Source: Rhodohalobacter sp. 614A
Lineage (GTDB): Bacteria > Bacteroidota > Rhodothermia > Balneolales > Balneolaceae
NCBI RefSeq assembly: GCF_021462415.1
Contig: NZ_JAKEDS010000001.1
Span: 1,584,273 to 1,648,272, forward strand
Length of the DNA: 64,000 nt
Direction: 5' to 3'
In this document: positions 1 to 8,336 of the stretch, piece after piece
Numbering within the stretch: the first letter of the stretch is position 1
How the letters are laid out: each line of letters starts with the position of its first letter
The notes under the pieces: model-generated
What the model was told of the DNA's origin: nothing
Seen by the model: the letters and a program-made list of their open reading frames with translations, nothing else
Database searches by the model: none
Made by a program: the position numbers and the translations under genes

Positions 1-1
1 T

Positions 2-304
2 TTTGATTTTTGGGGTCACCAAGTGGTGGCGCATGTCAGCCCGGATGATGCAGGAAAATCAGCTTCCAACGAAGTGGACGGACACGAAGTACCGGCCAAA
101 CATTTTGGTGTAATCCTGGAATGGGATGAATTTTTTGAACTGGCCGACCGTCTGAAAGAACACGCCTTGGAATTTATTATCGAGCCGTATATTCGTTTCA
201 GGGGAAAACCCGGCGAGCAGGCTACGATGTTTTTCCTCGATCCCAGTGGCAATGCGCTCGAGTTTAAAGCGTTCAGGGATGAATCACAGATTTTTGCGAA
301 ATGA
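2..304 (+). CDS. VOC (glyoxalase/dioxygenase) family protein, C-terminal part
   Basis: The reading frame is open from the window edge, so the gene begins upstream. The visible 100 residues start with [13 protein letters not shown], a metal-ligand-type strand of the vicinal oxygen chelate fold, and end with the usual [14 protein letters not shown] strand carrying the conserved glutamate of VOC proteins. The first usable start in the window (GTG at 23) would cut through the fold, which supports a 5' truncation by the window edge. Family membership is clear, but the substrate (glyoxalase, dioxygenase or resistance type) cannot be read from this part. It faces convergently towards the serine hydrolase at 370-1371. 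Confidence 0.8.
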   Translation, partial: FDFWGHQVVAHVSPDDAGKSASNEVDGHEVPAKHFGVILEWDEFFELADRLKEHALEFIIEPYIRFRGKPGEQATMFFLDPSGNALEFKAFRDESQIFAK

Positions 305-369
305 CCCAACCGCTCCTTGTCTCGTGTTTTCGGGATAGGGAAGGGATTTGAGAGGATGGGGCCTTCAAT

Positions 370-1371
370 TCAAGAAGAGGTATCAACTCCGGTTTCTTCA
401 ATAAATGGAATCATCGTATCCCGCAAAAAATCAAAAATACGATCCTGGTAGCGTCTTGAACCGGTGCTTCTGCCTAAATCGGATGTAATGGAAATGATCG
501 CATCCAGCTCCGGTAAAATCATGATGTACTGCCCGCCATTTCCCCAGGCAAAGAAGATCTGATAATTTCCAACTGGCCGGCGCCACCACATGTAGCCATA
601 ATTATATGGGTTGAAATTACTGCGTGTGTATACTTGTACCGATTCCATGATCCAGTCTTTTGAAATCAGTTGTTGTCCACCGTACTCGCCCACATTCATC
701 ATTAATTCGCCGATTTTGAGAAGGTCGAGCGGAGCCACAGCCAGGTTATTTCCTCCCATATAATATCCTTGTGGATCACGATCCCAGCCGCCGATCCGGA
801 TATCCATCGGGCCGAAAAGGTATTCATTTGCAAACGCCCTTGTGGACATTCCGGTGGCTTTTGTCAGAATTACAGAAAGCAGATGAGAAGTGCCGGTACT
901 GTAGACCATTCGTCCGCCGGGCTGTTCTGCAAAAGGCTGATCAAGTGTAAATTCCACCCAGTTGCTGCTCATTACCCAACGGCCATAGTTGCGAAAACTG
1001 GTGGTTTCGAGTCCGCTACGCATGGTGAGCAAATCGCGAATTGTGATAGCCGCTTTGGCCGAATCAGGATTTTCCTCAAAATACTCAGGAAAGAAATCGC
1101 CGATTGTCTGATCAACACCTTCAATAAATCCTTTGTCAATCGCAATTCCCACCAAAAGTGAAATGATACTTTTTGAAGCTGATTTAATATTGGTGGGCTC
1201 ATCTCCCTCAATAGAACCCCGGTATTCTTCATAAATGATTTGATCATTCTTCTGAATAACCAGGCTTTGAACGGTACCAATATTGAAGATTTCATCGAGA
1301 GAATCCTGCTGAAAGGCAATTCCATCATCGATAAATAATGTAAGAAACAAGAAAGTCAGAACTAATTTCAT
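370..1371 (-). CDS. Secreted serine hydrolase, beta-lactamase/DD-peptidase fold
   Basis: This 333-residue protein has an N-terminal signal-like segment (MKLVLTFLFLTLF) and the class C beta-lactamase-type active site. The SxxK motif is S64-A-S-K67 and the YxN-like motif is Y157-S-T. A late WGNGGQYIMI segment sits where the KTG-type strand falls. Proteins of this kind are periplasmic or outer-membrane esterases, peptidases or penicillin-binding-protein homologues; true beta-lactamase activity is not implied. It is transcribed away from the glycosyltransferase at 1526, with about 150 bp between the two starts. The substrate is unknown. A second, lipoprotein-type homologue lies at 56741-57817. 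Confidence 0.85.
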   Translation of the reverse strand: MKLVLTFLFLTLFIDDGIAFQQDSLDEIFNIGTVQSLVIQKNDQIIYEEYRGSIEGDEPTNIKSASKSIISLLVGIAIDKGFIEGVDQTIGDFFPEYFEENPDSAKAAITIRDLLTMRSGLETTSFRNYGRWVMSSNWVEFTLDQPFAEQPGGRMVYSTGTSHLLSVILTKATGMSTRAFANEYLFGPMDIRIGGWDRDPQGYYMGGNNLAVAPLDLLKIGELMMNVGEYGGQQLISKDWIMESVQVYTRSNFNPYNYGYMWWRRPVGNYQIFFAWGNGGQYIMILPELDAIISITSDLGRSTGSRRYQDRIFDFLRDTMIPFIEETGVDTSS

Positions 1372-1477
1372 GGCTCTAAATACAACGGGTTTGGGTGAAT
1401 TTCAATCCTCATACGGCAAACGCAAACGAGATTTACAACGTTTTAAATTTTTTTGAAAAAGTGATTTCATAAACTCG

Positions 1478-1508
1478 TTTGAGTGACGCTTTCCATGTTG
1501 TATATTTG
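1478..1508 (+). promoter_or_regulatory. Bacteroidota-type promoter for the tandem glycosyltransferase
   Basis: TTTG at 1478-1481 and TATATTTG at 1501-1508 match the -33 TTTG and -7 TAnnTTTG consensus of the Bacteroidota primary sigma factor, with a 19-base spacer. The ATG at 1526 lies about 17 bases past the -7 box, so the 5' leader would be only about 10 bases. Confidence 0.65.
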
Positions 1509-1525
1509 GGGAAAGAAAAGCCCGT

Positions 1526-3808
1526 ATGACAGACTCCATCCAATTATCTATCATCTTAACGACTCATGCCAAGAGCAAACATTTTAATGCTCTTTTAAAC
1601 GATATTTTACAGTTTGAGCACGGAAAGTTTGAACTGATTGTGATTGATGATGCCTCCGATCCGGTCACTTCACAGGCCATCCAAAAAGGGATTGCCAAAA
1701 GTGATAACGAACGAATTTATCTGTTTGAGCATACCGAATCAAAAGGGCGCGGTACCTGTTTAAATGAGGCGCTCACCCAGGCGTCGGGTACAATGATATG
1801 GGCTCCGCTTCGGGCCGATCGCCTGAATGAATCACTCCTGAAAGAGGCGATACGCCGTTTCAAAGCTGATCCCGCTGCTTTTTGGGTGCTTGATTATCAC
1901 TTGCCGGATGAACCGGTCGACTGGATTCATGCCGCAGAAGAGGGAGATCTTCCGGACGATAGCTGCCTGGTTTGGAACCGGAATGTGATCCATCCCGAAC
2001 AACTTTTTTTCAATCCTTTTTTGGACCAGCTTCACGGGGCTGAACTGGCATTTCGTCTTGTCGAGAGCAATGTTTGGTACACCACCGATCCGTTTTTTGT
2101 GATTGCTGATGATCAGTCGGTTCATCCTTCACATCTTGATGTCCAGGAATTTTTGTACACCGCACTTCGCCTGAATGATGAAAGTGCGGTGAGAAAAGCT
2201 CTGCTGGATGAATTGCTGGACTCAGAATCACGAATGAAACGGCAGACTTCCGACGATGAATACCTGATTCAGGCCCGGCGTCTGCTTCAGCAGGGAGACG
2301 CCAACCGTGCGCTGGAAATGATCAACAAATTTCTGAAACGTAATCCCGAGCATCACGAAGGGAGCCGGATTAAAATTACAGCGCTTGAAAAACTTCGGCG
2401 CCACGTGGAAGCGGCCGAGCTGAAGCATTCTCTTCAGCGGCGTCCAAAAGAGCCTGAAGAGCAAGGTGAGTTATCACTACTTCCGGAGAATGAAACGGAA
2501 GATTTATCCTCCCAGAAAGAGAAAAAAGATATTGAGTTGTCGGTTGTTATTCCTACAACGGCTCATGGAAAAGAGCCACTCGAACTTGCCCTTTTACATC
2601 TGGAAAAGGCTGTGGATTCGGATACAACCGAGTTAATTATTATCGACAACGCCAGCATTGATGATACGTTTGATTACCTGGAACAGCTTCAGCAGGAAAA
2701 CTTTCTGAACATTAAGGTCATAACGAACAACGCCAATAATGGATTTGCAGCTTCTGTAAACCGCGGAATCGAAATGGCGAAAGGAGAGTACATCCTGGTG
2801 ATGCACAACGATGTTCAACTCTCAAAAAATAGTGTCGATCTTTTGAAACGAGGATTCGGAAAATCGAGCAGAACCGCTTTGACAGCACCGGTTTTGAATT
2901 CCACGCGAATCCAGGCGCAAAGCAAAGAGCCTTCTTCTGATACGCCATTATTGGCGGTCGAACGTGTAGACAGTTGCTGTTTTATGATCAAAAAGGATCT
3001 TCCGGTTCGGTTTGATGAAGAGTACCAGCTCAGTTATTTCGAGATGGATGATTTCTGCAAACAACTGACAGAAAGCGATTTGGAGCTTGTGGTGGTTCGA
3101 AATACGGTTGTAGAACACCAGCGTGGAACGACCATCAAACTGATGGGGCTTGAGCTTAATCCCGAACTGAAGTGGATGAATCGCGAGCGTTTCTTTAAAA
3201 AATGGGGATCGGACCGGCCCGTGAAAATGCCGGAACAGGGTACACATCCCGAGAGATTTCAACGTTTGGGAGCGCCCGATAATCCTATGAATCCTGATGA
3301 TGAATGGCTCGAAACGGTTCGGGGATATCTGACTAACGAAGTCCGGACCGAAATTCTCCGGGAAACCTGGACGGACGATGAGTTTTTTACCATCATTTTA
3401 ACGCTCTTGATTGCCGACGAACGAGAACTGCTCAGAACTCTTGAAGAACGGCTGGACGGGATGCAGCCCGACAACTCGCTGCTGGTTCTTTTTATCCACT
3501 ATTATTTCAAGAAAAATATCTATTCGCGCTGCAAACATTACATGAATTTGGCGGATAAAAATCTTCCGATTTTTGATCTTTACCGTCTCAAAATTTTTGT
3601 CGCTGACAAAGAGTTCGATAAAGCCATTCCGCTATTGAATGAAATGCTTGGTGAATTTCCATCGTGCCCGGAATTGTTTTACCTGGCGGGAGATATGTAC
3701 CAGAAAAGCAATGAGCAGGGCGAAGCCAAATCATTCTTCGCGATGGCTGCCCAGTTGGATCCTTTCCGTTTTCAGATGGAAGACAGTTCTTTTGAGCTGA
3801 AGTTTTAG
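1526..3808 (+). CDS. Tandem family-2 glycosyltransferase with TPR repeats
   Basis: This 760-residue cytoplasmic protein carries two GT-A domains. Domain 1 (about 6-220) has SIILTTHAKS and the nucleotide-binding strand ELIVIDDAS, but LRADR in place of a clean DxD. Domain 2 (about 337-545) has LSVVIPT, ELIIIDNASIDDT, a long NNGFAASVNRGI segment and MHNDV at the metal-binding position, which resembles rhamnosyltransferase or WcaE-type GT2 enzymes. TPR-like helices lie between the domains (about 240-300) and at the C-terminus (about 600-750). The likely role is transfer of sugars onto a surface glycan or protein, with the repeats as scaffold. Domain 1 may be weak or inactive. Single gene with its own promoter and no neighbouring glycan cluster. 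Confidence 0.85.
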   Translation: MTDSIQLSIILTTHAKSKHFNALLNDILQFEHGKFELIVIDDASDPVTSQAIQKGIAKSDNERIYLFEHTESKGRGTCLNEALTQASGTMIWAPLRADRLNESLLKEAIRRFKADPAAFWVLDYHLPDEPVDWIHAAEEGDLPDDSCLVWNRNVIHPEQLFFNPFLDQLHGAELAFRLVESNVWYTTDPFFVIADDQSVHPSHLDVQEFLYTALRLNDESAVRKALLDELLDSESRMKRQTSDDEYLIQARRLLQQGDANRALEMINKFLKRNPEHHEGSRIKITALEKLRRHVEAAELKHSLQRRPKEPEEQGELSLLPENETEDLSSQKEKKDIELSVVIPTTAHGKEPLELALLHLEKAVDSDTTELIIIDNASIDDTFDYLEQLQQENFLNIKVITNNANNGFAASVNRGIEMAKGEYILVMHNDVQLSKNSVDLLKRGFGKSSRTALTAPVLNSTRIQAQSKEPSSDTPLLAVERVDSCCFMIKKDLPVRFDEEYQLSYFEMDDFCKQLTESDLELVVVRNTVVEHQRGTTIKLMGLELNPELKWMNRERFFKKWGSDRPVKMPEQGTHPERFQRLGAPDNPMNPDDEWLETVRGYLTNEVRTEILRETWTDDEFFTIILTLLIADERELLRTLEERLDGMQPDNSLLVLFIHYYFKKNIYSRCKHYMNLADKNLPIFDLYRLKIFVADKEFDKAIPLLNEMLGEFPSCPELFYLAGDMYQKSNEQGEAKSFFAMAAQLDPFRFQMEDSSFELKF

Positions 3809-3853
3809 ATTTTACTCTTCCAAAAAAGAGACGCTCTGGCTTAATTCATCGGG

Positions 3854-5200
3854 CTAAGATGTAAGCCGTTGGACCAATTCGTCAACAAAATCCTCGTGTT
3901 CCTCTTTCATAAACACACTTCTAAGAATTACGGCATGCTCAGCATTTGGCTGGTAATCGGGAAAGTTTTCTAAGAATTCATCCGCAGGCACTTTAAAAAG
4001 ACTGAGGTGATATCCCGAGGTGCCCAGATTCATTCCGCGATCAAATATTTCGTGGCTGATTTGATTTAATCTAAGAATGGATTTTTCATTCGGCTCTTTG
4101 AAATAAGCCACAATATCGAGATCGGGATTTCTGTAAAGTTGCCATTTGGATTCCTCCTTAATTCTCGACGCAAATTTATTGGCAGCGTTAATCGTACTTG
4201 CAAGGATACTTCCAAGCCCCGATTTGGTTAAGGGCAAAAATTCCAGTGTTGACCAAAAAGCGGCAGCAGATGCGCCCGCCCGTGAACACTCCAGGCTGAT
4301 TTCTCCAAGATGCAAATCATCAGATGTGAAATAAGTGTAAGGCGAGTCGTGCTTGAAATATTTTCCAACGGCGGCATCTTTGTAAAGTACACTTCCGCAT
4401 CCATAAGGCTGCAATCCGTGTTTGTGCGGGTCAATCACGATACTGTCGCATTCGGAGAGGTAATCCCAATGCCGGCGGGAAGGAAGTTCGTCTGAAATCA
4501 GTTTAAAAAAACCTCCGTAAGCCGCATCGGCATGAACCCGAATATGATTGTTCTTTGCCACTTTTAAGATCTCTTGAAGCGGCTCAACAATTCCAAGACC
4601 GGTCGTGCCGAGGGTAACAACAATCGTCCCGATCTGATCCGCATTATTTTTAATAAAATCGATATCAGGAATTCCAAAATGATCTGCGGGTATTTTTATG
4701 AATTCGCAGTTCAAGACATGGCACATTCGTTGGTGAGTGTAATGTGCATTCGCCGACGCAGCCACCGCTTTTTTCGGATGAATTTCCCGGGCGATAAAAA
4801 GAGCTTCAAGATTGGCGATTGTTCCCCCGGAGGTCAGGTGGCCGAGGGAATTGGAATCGTAACCGATCATAGCAGCCATTTTTTGAATGACTTCCTTTTC
4901 CATTTCTGAGGTTGGCGGTCCGCCATCAAGCGCATGGTTATTTGGGTTGATGGTCATCGCCAATGCATACGAAAGCCAAGCCACAGGATGGGGAGGTTTC
5001 AGCATCTGGCCCGCATAACCGGGATGGTGAAACGGGTAATTTCCTTCAAGACGGACCGTCAGCCGGTCCGCTATTTTCTGTATTTGTTCAAACTGAGCAT
5101 CCGAAATGGATCCAGTGTCTTTGCCATAGGAAACTCTCCACGAATCCAGTTTTTGTAAAGCTTCTTCAAGAATCGGGAGATATGGCTCAAACTGATTCAA
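3854..5200 (-). CDS. Pyridoxal-dependent (group II) decarboxylase family protein
   Basis: This 448-residue fold-type-I PLP enzyme belongs to the glutamate/aromatic amino acid decarboxylase family. The PLP lysine is K260 in DPHKHG. The aspartate that pairs with the pyridine nitrogen is D224 in HADAAYGG. A cofactor phosphate loop is seen in LTSGGTIANLEAL. The short insert (GLQPYGCGSVLY) after the lysine and the substrate segment HPGYAGQM are typical of the bacterial branch, whose substrates include tyrosine, DOPA, glutamate and sulfinoalanine. The substrate cannot be assigned from sequence. It is the last gene of a minus-strand run, 6 bp after the DUF3078 gene, and probably co-transcribed with it. 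Confidence 0.85.
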   Translation of the reverse strand: MNQFEPYLPILEEALQKLDSWRVSYGKDTGSISDAQFEQIQKIADRLTVRLEGNYPFHHPGYAGQMLKPPHPVAWLSYALAMTINPNNHALDGGPPTSEMEKEVIQKMAAMIGYDSNSLGHLTSGGTIANLEALFIAREIHPKKAVAASANAHYTHQRMCHVLNCEFIKIPADHFGIPDIDFIKNNADQIGTIVVTLGTTGLGIVEPLQEILKVAKNNHIRVHADAAYGGFFKLISDELPSRRHWDYLSECDSIVIDPHKHGLQPYGCGSVLYKDAAVGKYFKHDSPYTYFTSDDLHLGEISLECSRAGASAAAFWSTLEFLPLTKSGLGSILASTINAANKFASRIKEESKWQLYRNPDLDIVAYFKEPNEKSILRLNQISHEIFDRGMNLGTSGYHLSLFKVPADEFLENFPDYQPNAEHAVILRSVFMKEEHEDFVDELVQRLTS

Positions 5201-5206
5201 AACTAT

Positions 5207-6082
5207 TTATCGGATTGAATAGGAAATTCCGAGCGAGAGAATTTGAGCAACTTGTATTTCGTCGGAGAAATCGTCGTCGTATGCCAAATCCAGGCTCAAA
5301 TTTGTATTCATATAGCTGTTAATCCGCCCGATCAATTTATTCGAAAAATAGACGTCGGTACTGCTGAGAGATCTGTTGAAGTTTGTAAATGTTTGAAGGC
5401 TTGATGAAAATTGTACATTCTCAAGAAGATTTGTTTCCAAACTTGCACCGATCGTTAAACCCGCTTCCGACCGAAACTGATCTCCTTCATCCAACCCGTA
5501 TGTTTCGGAGAGAGATTCATCACTTACATAGGTTTGTTTTAGTCCGAGACCTGCTTCAACAGAAAAAACATCATCGGGAACATATGCTATCCCAATATTT
5601 TCACTAAAATAAGCCGGGGCCATAAAGTCCGAAATAAGAATATCTCCGTCATCTTCGGCAGCGCCATAATCGTAGCCTTTATCGAATTGGGTTCGGAAGG
5701 AGAGATTTGTGAAGAGTTTTAGTTTGGGATTTTCTTCATTCAACGTATACAGAAATCGGTTGAGGAAATAAAGGCGGTCGGCAATTTTCCGGGTGCCCTC
5801 GTCTTCAATTCTTGTTTTTCCATAGCGGGTATCCAGCATGAGGCCGTATGCAAACTTTTGCTTTCTGTAAAGGTAAGTTAAGGTTGACGTACCGGTTGCA
5901 GAGATATTATTTGTGCCACCTTGCGACCAGTTTGAATAAGACGCTTGAGATCCGTTTAAACCAATAATCCAGGAGGTTTGTCCACCTCTCAGCGTGTCGG
6001 GAATTGTGACGGAATCCTGAGCAAATGATTTATCTGAAATAAAAAGAGTTACAATTATGATAAGAAATACAGCTTGTTTCAT
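5207..6082 (-). CDS. DUF3078 family outer-membrane protein
   Basis: This 291-residue exported protein starts with a clear signal peptide (MKQAVFLIIIVTLFISDKSFA) and then the DUF3078 signature GGQTSWIIGLNGSQASYSNWSQGG. The rest alternates polar and aromatic residues in strand-sized blocks and ends on an aromatic/charged strand, as expected for a small outer-membrane beta-barrel. The function of the family is not known. It lies 15 bp downstream of the PyrR-like gene and 6 bp upstream of the PLP decarboxylase. Confidence 0.82.
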   Translation of the reverse strand: MKQAVFLIIIVTLFISDKSFAQDSVTIPDTLRGGQTSWIIGLNGSQASYSNWSQGGTNNISATGTSTLTYLYRKQKFAYGLMLDTRYGKTRIEDEGTRKIADRLYFLNRFLYTLNEENPKLKLFTNLSFRTQFDKGYDYGAAEDDGDILISDFMAPAYFSENIGIAYVPDDVFSVEAGLGLKQTYVSDESLSETYGLDEGDQFRSEAGLTIGASLETNLLENVQFSSSLQTFTNFNRSLSSTDVYFSNKLIGRINSYMNTNLSLDLAYDDDFSDEIQVAQILSLGISYSIR

Positions 6083-6097
6083 GTCTTGATAGGAGTT

Positions 6098-6580
6098 TTA
6101 TTTTTCGATCAGTACCACTTCGTAAGGTGAATCATCTTTTAAGCGTAGCTCGACTTGTTCGTTTAGTTTAGTAGGAGCATCCACACCAACGATTCCCGCC
6201 AGGACAGGATATTTTCGATGGCCCCGATCCACCAATACCACTACAAAAATCTTTTCGAAGCCGGATAGTTCCGAAATTTTTTGAATTGATTTGAACATGG
6301 TTTGCCCGCTGAAGATAACATCATCAATCATAAAGAGAGCCGAATTTTTTACTTCATCCGATTTAAACTCAGGGATTGAATCATCGTGAGAGTCGAGCTG
6401 TTTTAAGGTGACGGAAGTGTCAAGCGCTTCATCAAGATTTGTTTTGATTTTTTGCGCCAGGGAATATCCTCTTTCATTCAGCCCCACCAGGCAAACGGAT
6501 TGAGTTTGTGCCTTCTCAAGAATTTGGTAAGACATTCGCTTGATGGTTCGTTCAATTCGATTTTTGTCGAGAAGAATCAT
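6098..6580 (-). CDS. PyrR-like phosphoribosyltransferase
   Basis: This is a 160-residue type I phosphoribosyltransferase. The PRPP loop is ALFMIDDVIFSGQTM, matching the acidic pair plus small-residue loop of the family. The N-terminus (LLDKNRIERTIKRMSYQILEK, then LVGLNERGYSLAQKI) follows the order of PyrR, the uracil phosphoribosyltransferase/pyrimidine-operon attenuator. It is slightly shorter than PyrR and has ERGY where PyrR has TRGV, so regulatory RNA binding is uncertain. It is the first gene of a minus-strand operon and diverges from the gene at 6709. No pyr attenuator was recognised in the window, although pyrF lies about 7 kb away. Confidence 0.75.
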   Translation of the reverse strand: MILLDKNRIERTIKRMSYQILEKAQTQSVCLVGLNERGYSLAQKIKTNLDEALDTSVTLKQLDSHDDSIPEFKSDEVKNSALFMIDDVIFSGQTMFKSIQKISELSGFEKIFVVVLVDRGHRKYPVLAGIVGVDAPTKLNEQVELRLKDDSPYEVVLIEK

Positions 6581-6708
6581 AAAATTTTAAGAATCAGAAG
6601 GGTTTTTTATAATTCGTTAAAATTATTCAATTTATTAGCGTAATAAAACAGAAACATTTCAAGAGCGTTATCCAAGAGTCAGCACATTCAAAATTGGGAG
6701 GTACAATA

Positions 6709-6990
6709 ATGAGACATCTGAAATCTTCACTTCTTTTCAGCAGCGGTTTTGCAGGTGGTGTACTTGCAGGCTGGATTTTTTCATCGTACAGAAATCCGGA
6801 TCTTCTTCAGGATCAGAAAGAACGAGCCGAAGCAGCCCTTGCCAGGTTTAACACTATGATGAAAGACAGAACAGAACGGCTGCGACAACTGAATGACCGT
6901 TTGATACGAGAACTCAAACATCCCATTCCGGATCTTTACCGGGCTACCGAATCGTTATCGCTCGATGAAAGCGATCTGATTTATGACTAA
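6709..6990 (+). CDS. Small membrane-anchored coiled-coil protein
   Basis: A 93-residue protein with one hydrophobic N-terminal segment (SSLLFSSGFAGGVLAGWIF) followed by a charged helix rich in Glu, Arg and Leu that looks like coiled coil. The layout resembles YtxH-type envelope proteins, but no family is recognised. The ATG at 6709 is preferred over an in-frame TTG at 6694 because a strong Shine-Dalgarno (GGGAGG, 6696-6701) sits at correct spacing before it and overlaps the TTG. The stop overlaps the start of the DUF2851 gene by 8 bp, so the two are translationally coupled. Confidence 0.75.
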   Translation: MRHLKSSLLFSSGFAGGVLAGWIFSSYRNPDLLQDQKERAEAALARFNTMMKDRTERLRQLNDRLIRELKHPIPDLYRATESLSLDESDLIYD

Positions 6991-8149
6991 ACCCAGCTCA
7001 TACCGGGAAGAACTCTTTCAGTGGATCTGGCAAAATCTGGAATTTGACTGTTCACAGTTACAAACCGCTTGCGGAAAGTCTCTGCAGATTGTAGATACCG
7101 GTGAATGGAATCACGGAGCCGGCCCCGATTTTTTGGGAGTACATCTTCAGATAGACGGAAAAGAGTGGTTCGGAAGTGTGGAAATTCATAAGAAAGCAGG
7201 CGAGTGGCTTCAGCATGCACACCATCTTGATGAAAATTTCAACAGTGTGGTTTTGCATGTGGTCTATCAGGATGAGCATTACTGGGAAATTTCAACTCAA
7301 GACGGACATAACCCGTTTACGCTTTTCTTAAAGCCATATCTCACCAAGAAAATGTATCGGTTGCTGGAGGCAAAACAGCAGAACGGAATTGCCTGCTCGG
7401 GCAACATTTCGTTTATCAACCAGGAAGCTTTTGAAGAACAGGTTAAAATTGCACACCGGGAGTACCTTGAATATAAGGTGGAGGAACTGTTGGAATTTTA
7501 TGATGCATCTCTGCCATTATCCAAAGCCTGGAAGCATTCTTTGATTGTTGGAGTGTACAAAACGTTAGGAATCCCGGGAAATAAAACTCAAATGGCGAGT
7601 CTTGCTCAAGAAATACTTTCTGGTGCGATTTCGCTCCGTGATTTTCAATTTGTAGAAGAAGTGGAGCAATTGGCTTTTCAACAAGAGAGCAAAATATGCT
7701 GGGTTCACAGTGGAATGCGGCCGGCCAGCCGTCCTAAAATCAGAGTAAAACAGGCGGCGGCACTTCATCAGGCAATCCATCAAATGCCATTCCGGATATT
7801 TTTTAAACAAGATACCGGGCAATCATGGAACCATCTTTTAAAAATGGCAGATCCCAAATTATTACCGGGAAACTCTCGGCTGGCTCTCATCAAGCAAATT
7901 GTTTTTTTGCCGGCACTGTATCTTCTTGGGGATCTGATTCATTCGATACAATTAAAAAAGCAGGTACTGGAGGCATGGAAGTCAGGTACTCAATACGTAC
8001 CGGAAGAGGTGAAAAAACCATTTAAAAGAGCCGGTTTTCAACTCAATAAAGCCACAAATGTAGTTGGTTTGGCTCATTATTATAAGAGATATTGCAGGGA
8101 GAAGAATTGCCACCAATGTGAAGTGTTTAAAAAAGCAATTCGTTCTTGA
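6983..8149 (+). CDS. DUF2851 family protein
   Basis: This 388-residue cytoplasmic protein matches DUF2851 throughout. The N-terminal FQWIWQNLEF, the GEWNHGAGPDFLGVHLQIDG segment and WFGSVEIHKK all fit, with a HH..D..FNSVVLHVV strand after them. The acidic/His arrangement (GPDF, then VEIH) recalls a nuclease-like PD-(D/E)xK core, which is my inference and not an established activity. The C-terminus has a cysteine cluster (YCREKNCHQCEVF) that could bind metal. It overlaps the upstream small membrane gene by 8 bp. The tRNA-Gln promoter starts inside its last codons. Confidence 0.82.
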   Translation: MTKPSSYREELFQWIWQNLEFDCSQLQTACGKSLQIVDTGEWNHGAGPDFLGVHLQIDGKEWFGSVEIHKKAGEWLQHAHHLDENFNSVVLHVVYQDEHYWEISTQDGHNPFTLFLKPYLTKKMYRLLEAKQQNGIACSGNISFINQEAFEEQVKIAHREYLEYKVEELLEFYDASLPLSKAWKHSLIVGVYKTLGIPGNKTQMASLAQEILSGAISLRDFQFVEEVEQLAFQQESKICWVHSGMRPASRPKIRVKQAAALHQAIHQMPFRIFFKQDTGQSWNHLLKMADPKLLPGNSRLALIKQIVFLPALYLLGDLIHSIQLKKQVLEAWKSGTQYVPEEVKKPFKRAGFQLNKATNVVGLAHYYKRYCREKNCHQCEVFKKAIRS

Positions 8150-8176
8150 TTGATAATCGATCTCTCTCTATCTTTG
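8145..8176 (+). promoter_or_regulatory. Promoter of tRNA-Gln
   Basis: TATCTTTG at 8169-8176 is an exact TAnnTTTG -7 box. CTTG at 8145-8148 lies 20 bases upstream and matches three of four -33 positions. The predicted start, about 7 bases downstream, leaves a leader of roughly 15 bases before the tRNA at 8198. Confidence 0.6.
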
Positions 8177-8197
8177 GAGTCTGTCGATAATACGATT

Positions 8198-8268
8198 TGC
8201 CCGGTCGTCTAATGGCAGGACAGCTGGTTTTGGTCCAGTCAGTGGGGGTTCGAATCCTCCCCGGGCAA
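8198..8268 (+). tRNA. tRNA-Gln (anticodon TTG)
   Basis: A complete cloverleaf can be folded. The acceptor stem is TGCCCGG (8198-8204) with CCGGGCA (8261-8267) and discriminator A. The anticodon stem is GCTGG/CCAGT with anticodon TTG at 8230-8232. The T-arm has GGGGGTTCGAATCCTCC. The D-loop has AATGGCAGGAC. CCA is not encoded. It is followed directly by a hairpin terminator. Confidence 0.93.
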
Positions 8269-8275
8269 CTCAGAA

Positions 8276-8310
8276 AAAAAGGATGCCAGGTTGGTACTCC
8301 TTTTTCTTTT
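8276..8310 (+). terminator. Rho-independent terminator of tRNA-Gln
   Basis: AAAAAGGA (8276-8283) pairs with TCCTTTTT (8298-8305), with an inner TGCC/GGTA stem and an A/T-rich tail to 8310. Its position straight after the tRNA fits termination. It also argues that the in-frame ATG at 8283, inside the stem, is not the start of prs. Confidence 0.6.
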
Positions 8311-8336
8311 ATAAAAACCATGACAATAACGTTTTT

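Noticed and set aside
8283-8336. ATG at 8283 as start of prs
   Set aside because: It sits within the terminator stem of tRNA-Gln, adds unconserved residues and has no spaced ribosome site.
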